From Lobulomyces angularis (taxonomy: Eukaryota > Chytridiomycota > Chytridiomycetes > Lobulomycetales > Lobulomycetaceae): a DNA stretch of 19,363 bases. Below the pieces are notes generated by a model, which worked only from the letters and a program-made list of their open reading frames with translations, made no database searches and was not told where the DNA came from. Positions 9,695 through 18,883 of the stretch are shown piece after piece. Location: positions 1 through 19,363 of the forward strand of contig JADHYX010000411.1 in NCBI GenBank assembly GCA_027604685.1, read 5' to 3'. The number at the start of each line of letters is the position of its first letter. Positions within the stretch are counted from its first letter, which is position 1. Made by a program: the position numbers and the translations under genes.

Positions 9695-11563
9695 ATGTTT
9701 TCTCGTTTACTGATCAATAATGTTTTCAGAAGGTCATCATCATTAGTTAAAGGCAGTTGTAGCAAATTTGTAAGAATGTTGCCTTGAATATAGCTTTTAA
9801 CGTATTTTTAGCCTTTTTCTAATTTTACTACCAGCAAAATAAATACGATTATCCCAAATTCTGTTTCATCGTTATCAAAAATTCGTGGTTTTTCGACTAG
9901 TTACTATGATTTTAAGGAAGAAAAACCCTTTTATAAGAAAGGTTCCTTTATATTTGGTGCTCTTTCTTTGTCACTTGCTTTTACTATTTTTTGGTTTTCT
10001 GACGAGTTAAAAGATTTTTACTTCTATTATAAAGTCCAAAACCAACTTCCAAAGTCGTTGAGAGATCATTTGGCAAGGTTTAAAGAAAGCCATGACGAGA
10101 TTCATTTGATAAATGCTATAAAAGAAGCTGATGGTAAATTTTGAGGATTTTTGTGTATACTAAGCCTTTTATAGAATTTTATGGAAAAGGATCGATATTA
10201 GCAATTTCATTAAAGCGCTCGTTGGCAGATTCATATTTATATAAAAAAAACTATGAGAGCCATGTTGAAGTTCTGGTTTCAACATTACTGGAGTTTTTTA
10301 ACTTGCATTATGAGAAAATTTATAAATTAAAAAGTGCTAATCCTAATATACTTGATAAAGAAAATGCCGTTTCCGAAAACCCTGGGAAAAAGAACATAAA
10401 TGATCAGGAGTTAATGCTTATAGTTAAACATTTAGTTGCAATTGGACTTTCACTTTCTCATGCTTTTATCATGATTATGAATGTTGATGCAGCGGCTCTC
10501 ATTCTTGAAGTATACAGATTAATTTCCTTATTCTTAAAGACATTAAAAAATTTTTTCTGTTTAGTGGAACATAAGGTTGATACTAGGTTATCCCGTCAAT
10601 CCAAAAGAGTCGCTCGAAAAAATTGTGAAGAATACGAAGAAATTTAGGATTGACACCTCTAAATTATCAGCAGAGAAGTTACAACAGTTTGATAGAAATT
10701 TTAAGACAATAGACAACAGTTTTTTTGGAGAAACGAAGGAGGATAGAGAAAAGAATTTCAATAACTATAAAAAGGTGTTTTTGGCCAGCAATGAAAATAT
10801 AAATTTCAATAGTCAATTTCAAATTTTCGAAAATGTGGATTTTAAAAACACCATTAGTTCAGTTCTTAAAAACGAGGGCAACTCAGTAACTTTCAATTCT
10901 TCACTCCCAAAGCAACATTATTTGTCTAAAATTTTTGAAGCAAATGTATTAAAGCCTCAGTACCTCCCAGAGGATTTAAAAGCTGGTAAAGATAATATCT
11001 GGGAAATTTTCTTATTGTTTTATTGTTTTTATTCCTGTCTAGCTAATCCGGAACTCACTCACCCTTTAATTTTGTCGTTGTTTCATTATTCATTAGTTAA
11101 TGAAATTAAAGAACCTTGGAGTAAAGAACAGTTGCAATTACTTTCCCAAATTTCTAAGCTGGGAAAAGCTGAAGAGGAATTAATAAAACCTGTTATGCAG
11201 GAAAAAATTTTTTTAACCCAACCATCTGTTAAAGCAACAGAATCTTATATAAATTTGGCAAGATTTCGTATAAATTTTAGAAACTTTGATTTTGAAAAAG
11301 CTCAATCAAATGTGGAAGATTCAGCCAATCTTATTAAGTCTCTAGATAAAGAATCAAAATTAGGAAGCAAAAAAGATATTTATCATTGCCATCTCAGAAA
11401 CTTAATTAATTATGCAGAGTTGTTTTTAGCTAAAGGAGATAAAAAAAATTGCTTTAAATATTTGAAACTTTGTAGAGAAACCGCTATTGCATCGAATCAA
11501 CCCCCTTTTAAACAACTGTGTGAAGGTTACATTAAAATATTGAATAGTTTAGAAGAGCAATGA
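9695..11563 (+). CDS. Mitochondrial membrane protein with helical-repeat (TPR-like) soluble region, possibly Mgr3-like
   Basis: Four exons, 9695-9769, 9812-10133, 10175-10509 and 10565-11563, give 576 residues. The N-terminus MFSRLLINNVFRRSSSLVKG, Arg/Ser-rich without acids, with KIRGFSTSYY near residue 50, is a classical mitochondrial presequence and cleavage region. One membrane segment follows at about 70-87 (SFIFGALSLSLAFTIFWF). The remainder is soluble and helical, with TPR-like pieces such as SLKRSLADSYLYKKNYESHV near 140 and LINYAELFLAKGDKKNCFKY near the C-terminus. Presequence, one membrane span and a TPR-like domain is the layout of the fungal i-AAA protease adaptor Mgr3 and, less closely, of TTC19, but sequence identity to either is not obvious to me. 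Introns are 42, 41 and 55 nt; the second carries a consensus-like TACTAAG branch sequence. AATAAA at 11596-11601 could be the polyadenylation signal. Confidence 0.75.
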
Positions 11564-11774
11564 AACTAGCTTTTTCATTTATAAAATGTTACAACAATAA
11601 ATTAAATCTACTATGAAATAACCTATTGTTGTTTAAATATTTTATGCTCCAAAAGAAATTTTTTTTAGGCCAAGTTACATCAGTTTCACTTAATAAGTTT
11701 TTTTTGAACTGAAAGGTAATGTATGAAATAAAAATAAAATTATATTTGATGCTGGCTAGATCTAATATGTAAAA
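11564..11774. other. Convergent intergenic spacer
   Basis: Short 3' spacer between the mitochondrial protein gene (+) and the two-pass membrane protein gene (-). It is AT-rich with an AATAAA at 11596-11601; nothing else is seen. Confidence 0.45.
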
Positions 11775-13097
11775 TTAATTAAATCTATCAAATCCTTCAT
11801 CTCTATTAGCTTTTGCTAGTAAATTTTCACTATAACTATTTTTCTTATTAAGTAAAAGCAGTGTAAAGAACATAACAAATCTATGAATCTACAAAAGAAT
11901 CGAAAAACAAAAATAAAAAAGTTAAAAATCATGGTTTTTTATATTAATTTCCTTACAAATAACAAAAGCACTGAAAATCCTCCGACCTCACCAATCCAAT
12001 GATACTGAAATTTAAATGATGTAAACATTAAAAAAAAAAATACTTTTTTTTTGTTTTTTTAACATACAACATTAAGAGTATTAAACTCTTTTTCGTAAAG
12101 AACAGTAAAATCGGAAAATTTTGCACTAAACTTTACTATATTGTTGCTGTTCAATGCAGTGTTATTTAGCTTATAAATATTTAAACTGTTTCCTTTTGCT
12201 TGATAATCCTGCTCCGCTGAACCATTAAACTTCACCTTCCATTCCTTTAAAATGGTGATAAGGTTGACTGAGTTTATAAAATAAAAATAAAAAATTAGAT
12301 AATCTGCTCAAAAATTTTACCAGTATTTAAGTTTACTGAGAATGTATTAGTTGGACTCACAGTACTTAAATACATTCCAGAGTCGGTCATTTGGCGAGGA
12401 TGAACTAAAACAATCACTCCAGCTGAACCACCCTCTTTTCCTCCATGCACAGAGAGTGTAAAATCCAAAGAGTCACTTGAGTTTGATACTTTAATTTGTG
12501 GCGCAGGCTCTTCATTTAATGATATGCACTGCAATCCCTAGTTATTTATTAACAAAAATTAAGCCATGCCCTAAAAATGTGTGTTTTACCTTTCCAAACA
12601 TTCCAAGGTTTTCTGTGTGATAAACTGCAACAAATAAGATTAAAACTAGGATTGGTTTTTGCGTTATACCTATTCCAGAATCATGACAGTAGTTGCAGGT
12701 TTCAAATTTAATGCTTGCAAAGTTATCCAATGGGCATACCTAAATTTTTGAGAGTTAGTGTTTATTTGTTTTTAATTCTAATTTACAGTTATAGCTGGAA
12801 ATTCAAAGTCTTTGGAAGGTATAGTAGTAAAAAATTTACCTAAGTTTGTTTAAAAAAAACTGTTGTCAGTAAAGTAGAACTCGAAAGATTTCTTTTACTA
12901 AAGAAAGGAGACTTAAACAATAATCGAGGTTCCACTGTTGTAGTGAATGTCGCGGGCAGTTGAGTGTAATAAACTTTAGATCTATAATTTGCGTAAATTA
13001 TTGCGAAGAAAACGAAAAATCCACACAAAACAGATGACACTCTATCTCTTTCTCTTTTGCCACGTTCATTTAAAATTCTTCCTATGATTTCAACCAT
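11775..13097 (-). CDS. Two-pass membrane protein with FPAITVC motif (DEG/ENaC-like layout)
   Basis: Nine exons in coding order: 13097-12881, 12839-12787, 12739-12670, 12624-12590, 12537-12321, 12267-12068, 12004-11957, 11888-11775; phases close to give 317 residues. A short basic cytosolic N-terminus (NERGKRERDR) is followed by a membrane segment at about 20-37 (VSSVLCGFFVFFAIIYAN). KDFEFPAITVCPLDNF follows at 82-97, then a Cys-containing ectodomain (Cys92, a CNYC pair, LQC) with several N-glycosylation sequons (NSS, NGS, NNT) and beta-rich segments. It ends with WIGEVGGFSVLLLF and a further hydrophobic stretch to about residue 294, and a short charged tail. In/out/in topology with F-P-A-(I/V)-T-(V/I)-C just outside TM1 is the signature arrangement of DEG/ENaC/ASIC sodium channel subunits, though the protein is short for that family (~500 residues). 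Homology is unproven; a fungal lineage of similarly built proteins or another two-TM channel family is the alternative. The gene model is firmer than the function. Confidence 0.7.
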
Positions 13098-13418
13098 TGT
13101 TGTTTCAAAGTAAATTTGATTCAAAAAATTTTTGATTTATGATTTTATTTAATTGGAGGAAGAGAAGCATCTAGAATGCAATATGATGAGGTGCTGCGCC
13201 ACATCAACTAGGTGAAAATTAACTTCAAGTCCAAAAAGTTGAAAACAGCTGCATTTTTTAAAGATCAAAAACAATGAAGTTTGCGTCAAAAGTTTTTTGA
13301 AAGTGGCTACAACTTTTTCAAGTTTTTTTTATAAAGCGCCCCAATTTCTCTCAATTATTCCAGAAGTTTCTTTTAAAAAAAAAAAAATAAAAAATATTAG
13401 TTGTTAAGAAGAATCTTA
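13098..13418. promoter_or_regulatory. Divergent upstream region between two-pass membrane protein and F-box genes
   Basis: The two start codons are 321 bases apart, head to head. It is AT-rich with A/T runs just upstream of the F-box gene start. No specific promoter element was recognised and no further gene is visible. Confidence 0.5.
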
Positions 13419-16400
13419 ATGGAACACTCCTCACCTGCCCAATGTACCATTGCTAATCCTGCTCTTGACAACGCAATCGTATTTTTACTTTTTTTTCTTT
13501 TTCTTCTTGCGCTAATCTACCTCAATTAATTAACCTTTTTTAGATTTCCACATCATGTGCAAAATACTTTGATAAAAAAATTCTATATAATTTAATTGAT
13601 AATATACCTAACCATTCTGATCAAATTTCCTTGTCACTAGCATGTAGAAAATGGAGCATACCTTGTTTGGAAGCAATGTATCATTCACCTCCTCTACAAA
13701 ATTCAGACTCATTTGAAAGGATGTTGAGTTTATTAAATACACCTCTACCTTATATAAACTATACTCTGCTGATTAAAGAGTTAAACATATCTAGTGTCGC
13801 CGCTGACAACATTTACATGGGTAAACTTTAATTCACACTAAAATACACAGATAACTAAAAAAAATTTTAGGAGACTTGGATTTTTGCTTAGCAGCTTGTC
13901 CAAATTTAGAATTGTTTCGTCTGGAAAATTGTTATCATATAAGCAACATTTTGGTTCAGTCTTTATCTCAACTTTGTAAAAATTTACTTCAGTTGGAACT
14001 GAGTGGTTGTCCGATTTCCGATACTTTCATTAAAGCTTTAACAAAAAATTGTAAATCATTACAACGGCTCGATTTAAGTTTTACAAACATTACAATCACT
14101 TCACTTTTCACAATTTTAACAAATTCAAAAAATCTTGTCAGTCTTGATATTTGCGAATGCCGGGAAGCTGATTCTGAACTAAATGGTATAATTTTTAAAT
14201 TTATCGAAGTGTCTTTTTACATTAAATTTCATAGATTTGCTTGTTTCTGAAGGCTCCAAATGCAATTCAATGAAGTATCTGAATTTGAGGAACTCTCCTA
14301 TTTCTGATGAGTTGTTGATTTTTGTCTCTGACTTATGTCCAAACTTAGAAGACCTTATATTAGATTCTGCGGTGTTAGTGACTGATAAGAGTTTAGTGCA
14401 TATCATTGCAAAGTGTCTGCGCTTGAAAAGCCTCGATTTAAGTTTTTGTGATAAAATAACTGATGTCACTTTATATAAACTTTATGAGATTTCTTTGATA
14501 CATGGTTCTGATTTAAAATCTTTATACCTTTCTGCTGTTGATTTTATATCAACTGATGCGATTTTAAAAGTTATTTTATGTTGTAAAAATCTAAGTTTAC
14601 TCATTCTGGATGGGTGTGTTAACATCACCGGATCGTTTATTCAAAAGGAATTTGCTACATTTAAAGAAGACCTGGAGTGTACACTAGAAAAAGATGCTAT
14701 TCGACTATTATATAAACATGCAAGTACCTTGTTTAACACTCCTCCAGTTTCACCTAAAAAAGTAAATGATACCAAATCTTTCAGAACGGCAGGTGAAGAA
14801 GGGGAGCTAAAAGTCCAAGTCTCTTTTGGAAATAGAAATTCAGAAAAAAAGTCCAAAATTTTCTCACCACCAACTACACCACCCAGAATTATATCAAAGC
14901 GCAGCTCTATGAGAATGTTAAGAAGTCAAAGTTTACTTATTGGAAGCAATACTAATAACACTAGTAAAATTATCAACCAAGAAGAAAATGATTATTTTAG
15001 GTTCCCAACAATTTTCAGTTTATATTGATCTTATTTTTTTTTTTTTTTAGGCATGAAAGGCAAGAAAAAATTCGAGAAAAAAGAAAATCAAAAACACTCC
15101 ATCAAATGAATAGCGTTTATAGATCTGCACCCTCCAATGCAACCACCTCTTCCGAAAATCTTGATAACAGGTTTTCTAGTTGTCTATTAACTGAGAAAAA
15201 TCAAAATGACGGTGCGACCTCTTTTTCAATGCAACAAACCTCTTCTTATCAGTTTGTACCACCACAAATTAAAAATTACGATACGAATAACTCAGCATCG
15301 TCCAATGCTGTTAGCGAAACTAATGCCCCAGTTGTTTTAGCATCTGGTAGGGCAGCTAGAAAGGCTCAAATGCTACTATCACAACAGCAACAACAGAAAA
15401 CGGAACATGAGGGTAATGAAAATTCCAATTTAAATGATGCCACATCTGTGTTAGAAACAGCTTCAGAAGATCCACCACAAAAGGATTCCGGTGTTATTAT
15501 TGCGTCTGGCAGAAGACGTAGACCACAAAGTGAAATTGCCTCTAAATCAAGTAATTTATCTGCCTCAAGTCAACCTTTTGTTCCATCAGAACAAATTCAA
15601 CATCCATTGCAAAGACAGCAGCAACAAAATAATGATTCAGCTCCAGAATGGAATGCTTCAACCTCAGCTCCTCCTGCAACTACAACTTGGGGTGCAGCCC
15701 CACCAATGTGGACTAATCCTGCTCAGATGACTTCAGCGTCATCGACTTGGTCAGCTTCAATTCAGCCGGTAAGTACTTTCGCTGATCCATGGGCTTCAGC
15801 GCCACCTCCTCAGAATTCAAGCACTGGTGACAATTAAAAAATTCATTTTTAGAATTTACCTTTAAATTTTTTTGTAGATCCGTGGGCGGCAGCACCAAGT
15901 AGCATGCAACCTCCGCCTCCTGCACAGTACACACAGCAACCAATGACTTTTTCCCCTAATCACTATCAAAATGAATCACACTCATCAATTATATATCAAT
16001 CTCCTCAACATTCCAGTGTGTACCAGCAACCAATTATTTATCAGAGTAATGGATTTCAGCAACAAAATAATTTTCAACCTGTTACGAATTCCAACACAAA
16101 TCAACTACGTGTGGGAGCTTCAGCGGGTTGGGCAGGGGAGCAGGATCAAAACCATGTTTCAACTACTCCAATATTTATTTATTCCAATTCTAACAGAGGT
16201 AGAATGCTACTAAAGCTTCGTATTGAAACAAAAAAAGGTGGACACCAGACCTTAGAAGTTCATGAGGTATTTAAATTTCATTTTCATTTAAGTTATTTAA
16301 TTCTATATTTATTTTTTATGAAAGCTGGATGATCCAAATCAGTTATCACAAGAATTTTGCGATTTTTGGCAGATGGGTGCTTTTAAAGATCCTTTGGTGC

Positions 16401-16456
16401 GCTTAATATCAGTTAGAAAATCAAATGCTTTAAGACAAAGAGGCATTGCTCATTAA
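13419..16456 (+). CDS. F-box/leucine-rich-repeat protein, Grr1-like, with long disordered tail
   Basis: Predicted substrate receptor of an SCF (SKP1-cullin-F-box) ubiquitin ligase. Seven exons: 13419-13478, 13544-13820, 13871-14185, 14235-15000, 15051-15826, 15878-16266, 16325-16456; 904 residues, phases closed. A degenerate F-box lies at ~28-65 (FDKKILYNLIDNIPNHSDQI, then SLSLACRKW). The C-terminal flank and ~10 LRRs follow to ~residue 350, of the Cys-containing type seen in Grr1/FBXL proteins (CKNLLQLELSGCPISDTFI; CLRLKSLDLSFCDKITDVTL). Beyond them, ~500 residues are low complexity, rich in Ser, Gln, Asn and Pro, with QQQQQ runs, two (V/I)(V/I)xASGR motifs, several Trp repeats and two DPW motifs. 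The last ~60 residues form a compact segment (LLKLRIETKKGGHQTLEVHE, then LDDPNQLSQEFCDFW) that looks like a small folded domain. Grr1-like is judged from the F-box/LRR arrangement and YTLLIKELNIS; orthology is not proven. AATAAA at 16618-16623 may be the polyadenylation signal. Confidence 0.85.
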
Positions 16457-16677
16457 TCTAACTTAAATTTTATTTGTAAAAATAGTTGAGATTCACTTCC
16501 TAACTGATATTTTGCATTTGCGAAGAATATATGAAAGAAAACTATTCAGGCTATTTCAAACTAGATTTATATAAATAAGATGTAAAAGCGAATTAAAAAT
16601 TTAAATTATTTGAATTAAATAAAGAAAAAATTTTTTTATTTTTAATATTTCTTACATTTTGCACTACAAAAAAAACT
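16457..16677. other. Tandem intergenic spacer with possible polyadenylation signal
   Basis: Lies between the F-box gene and PSMG4, both on the plus strand. It contains AATAAA at 16618-16623 and is otherwise AT-rich. The PSMG4 promoter must lie here or within the F-box 3' end. Confidence 0.45.
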
Positions 16678-17101
16678 ATGGATTTTGAAAATCACACTTT
16701 GAAATATAATAATAAGGAAATATTTATACAAGTAATTAATCTAACGGATTCAAATTTTATATGGATTGGGGAAGAAAACTTAAATTTTGGTAAGAAATCT
16801 CCAAGTAGAAGTTGTTAAAGTAAACATAATTTAAGTTGCACTTGAAATTTTTTATTAACTTTTAATTAATTTTATTTTTTTTCTAGGAAATCTTTCTGTT
16901 TCAATGATGACGAAGTATGATACCTTTCCATCAACTTCAACATTGTTAATATCCGAAGAGGACGAAGGCATATCAGAATTACTGTCAAAAAAAATTTCGA
17001 AAAAGTTGAACAAACATATATTTATTTCTTGCTCGATCACTCTGCCAAATGCTGTAAGTGTTGTTGAAGGGAAAATTTTAAGTATTCTTTCCAAAAATTA
17101 G
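16678..17101 (+). CDS. PSMG4: Proteasome assembly chaperone 4
   Basis: PSMG4 (PAC4; Poc4/Dmp1 counterpart in yeast) pairs with PSMG3 to help assemble the alpha ring of the 20S proteasome in the cytosol or nucleus. Two exons, 16678-16789 and 16887-17101, joined across a 97-nt intron (GTAAGA...TTCTAG), give 108 residues, close to the ~120 of animal PSMG4. Family features visible are INLTDSNFIWIGEENLNFGN (strand pair; LTDS-F-W(V/I)G is characteristic), LSVSMMTKYDTFPSTSTLL (animal LAVAMCSRYD.IP.STSLL), LSKKISKKLNKHIFISCSI, and a C-terminal helix VVEGKILSIL. A donor-like GTAAGT at 17054-17059 is left unspliced here because the unspliced tail matches the family helix. It precedes the 3' end of the seven-pass membrane protein gene by ~100 bp, convergently. 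Confidence 0.9.
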
Positions 17102-17209
17102 TTTTTTATTTTTATAGTATAGAACAGCTATATTTCTCAACTTGATGTACAATAATGTAGCTACCATACAATACAAAGAAACAAAAAAAAATGAAAAACA
17201 TTTCATTCA
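17102..17209. other. Convergent intergenic spacer
   Basis: About 108 bases between the stop codons of PSMG4 (+) and the seven-pass protein (-). An acceptor-like TTTATAG at 17111-17117 followed by ~34 open codons could allow an alternative PSMG4 C-terminus, but this is not favoured. Confidence 0.4.
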
Positions 17210-18502
17210 TCAATATATCCAATAAACTTCTCCATTTCTAGGAATATTTGACGAATATTGAGGGGGATCTGTCACTGCAACATTGTGAGATTCATCGACA
17301 TTACTAGTCAACTGTTCACTATTAAGAAGACTATCATTAGAAGAAGCGCTTACAACTTCATTACAAAAAGAGGGTAAATTATTGTGTAATAAACTACAAA
17401 CCAACATAAGGTAATAATGCCGATGTCATCAACCACAAATTGTTAGTAACAAACATTAATCCGTCATATTCCTTATAACTGTTTTGGAAATAAATAAATG
17501 ATGCAAGGAAGTATATCAAGCTTCCTAAAAAAGTTTTAACTGGATCAACTAAAATCAAAAAGTAATTAAACTTGTTTTTTGTTTTTAATTGGCTTTTAAA
17601 TCTATTCAATATCAGGAATAATTTTATCATGTAAAATAAATCGAAGTAAATAGTGGAAAGTAAGACTCTACAAATGGGTATCAATTATAGAATTGTCAAT
17701 GAACTTACCCAATACTCAAATATGGTTCGAATATTGCCCAGCATGCAGTGTATTTCAGAGTAATACAGCCAAAACACTCCAGGGAGGCTGCAACAAACAG
17801 TACTACCAATAGCAACTTCCCAACAATTACTAACCTCCTTTCCAAATTAAAGAAAGTTCTTTCAAATCTATAGTACAGTATATAAAAGGTTATCCACCTA
17901 ATAATAACTACACAACTTTTATAAAATTATCGGTTACCATGATAGAGTTACAAATATCCTATGAAACACTGTAACAACTTTATTTATTTCCAAACTGACA
18001 AACATCCATTGAAAAGTGATGTAAAGTGTAATTGTGTTTTTTATCGTAGCTAATAATACTGCGGTCAACTTTACATAGTAAAAATAATTTTTCTTTTTTT
18101 TATTAATTGTTTCTTCCCTTAAAAATTTAAAGAGGTATAAAAATCCAAGGTATATTCCCATTAAGCAACTTGATAAAAGAAAAAAAAAAATTAAAATTTG
18201 TGTTTCTGTTTAATTCAAAAATTTATGTATAAAGGAAGAAAACACCTTACACTGTAAACCAAGAAGCATCGTCAATTGAATAATTCCAACTTGTGAAGTT
18301 TGCAGTCAAAATTTATGTCATGCAGTGTGGATACTTCCAAATTAAGTAGTAAAATTGTTTCTTTTTTGATGTCACTCAGTTCTCAAAATTTTGCAGGAAC
18401 ACAAATTTGAAATTTGAGGTGAGCTTGGAAGAAATAAATTAGAAAAATAAAAATAAAAAAATAAAATATTATAGGAATTTTTAATTTAGTTGGTTGTTTC
18501 AT
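17210..18502 (-). CDS. Seven-pass membrane protein, GPCR-like, with PPxY tail motif
   Basis: Not assignable to a family. Well-supported exons in coding order: 18289-18251, 18168-17938, 17897-17709, 17667-17402, 17355-17210, with 40-82-nt introns and closed phases, giving about 289 residues plus an uncertain N-terminus. Hydrophobic segments in order: WFTVCLMGIYLGFLYLFKF; LTAVLLATIKNTITLYITFQ; VVTVFHRIFVTLSWWITFYI; LVIVGKLLLVVLFVAASLEC; LLSTIYFDLFYMIKLFLIL; TFLGSLIYFLASFIYFQ; LMFVTNNLWLMTSALLPYV. This makes seven, preceded by a polar segment with sequon NYS and followed by a ~50-residue Ser/Asn tail containing DPPQYSS (PPxY near 17254-17265). The third segment ends YYRFER, placed like the (D/E)RY motif of rhodopsin-type receptors. 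A signal-peptide-like start (MKQPTKLKIPIIFYFF...FQA) begins at 18502 and is the likely N-terminus, but the one or two small introns joining it to 18289 (one would be only ~28 nt) are uncertain. Confidence 0.65.
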
Positions 18503-18883
18503 TATTTTTTAGTTTTAAAAAAAATTAATTTTTTAGATTTTTTGAAGGAACAACAGTAAAAAAGTAGAGTTCAATTGTATAAAATTACAAAACAATTTTA
18601 TCAAAAAAAAAAAAAAAAAAGATAATAAAATTAGTTTCTGGTCTTTGTATCATTAACTTTGTTACTGTTCCTTACACTTTCGGGGAATGTGATGGATGAA
18701 TATCCAGCAGCTATGAGCATTCAAAAAGAATTATAAGTAGATACAAATAAAAAGATGGTACAACCAAGACTATTACGTGGTATTTTTTTAATGAGACAAA
18801 ACCTGGATATTGTTCAAAAGCAGTTCACATCTAATATTTAATAAGTAATTAATTTAAAACAAGTATTATAAAAGAGAGAAAAA
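18503..18883. other. Intergenic, AT-rich, no gene seen
   Basis: The region upstream of the seven-pass protein gene contains A runs (about 18604-18620) and no coherent open frame on either strand. It leads into the tandem repeat array and probably contains the promoter of the minus-strand gene. Confidence 0.4.

Noticed and set aside
12840..12880. Reading the first exon of the two-pass protein straight through to the stop just before the acceptor
   Set aside because: It would end the protein after one TM; the GTTCTAC...CTTAG intron closes in phase and connects to the FPAITVC exon.
15769..15877. GTAAGT donor at 15769 in the F-box gene as the true exon 5 end
   Set aside because: Splicing from 15769 (phase 0) to 15878 (needs phase 1) breaks the frame; the weaker GTGACA donor at 15827 restores a DPW motif and the downstream frame.
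17054..17223. Alternative PSMG4 3' splicing: strong GTAAGT donor at 17054 to acceptor at 17117, giving a different C-terminus of ~35 residues
   Set aside because: The phase is compatible, but the unspliced tail (VVEGKILSIL) resembles the terminal helix of PSMG4, while the alternative tail does not and would run into the 3' end of the convergent gene. RNA-seq could revive it.
18241..18356. Plus-strand Cys-x2-Cys...Cys-His segment (CEVCSQNLCHAVW) as a zinc-binding exon
   Set aside because: It overlaps the first well-supported exon of the minus-strand seven-pass protein, has no start or splice partners, and is best explained as an antisense shadow.
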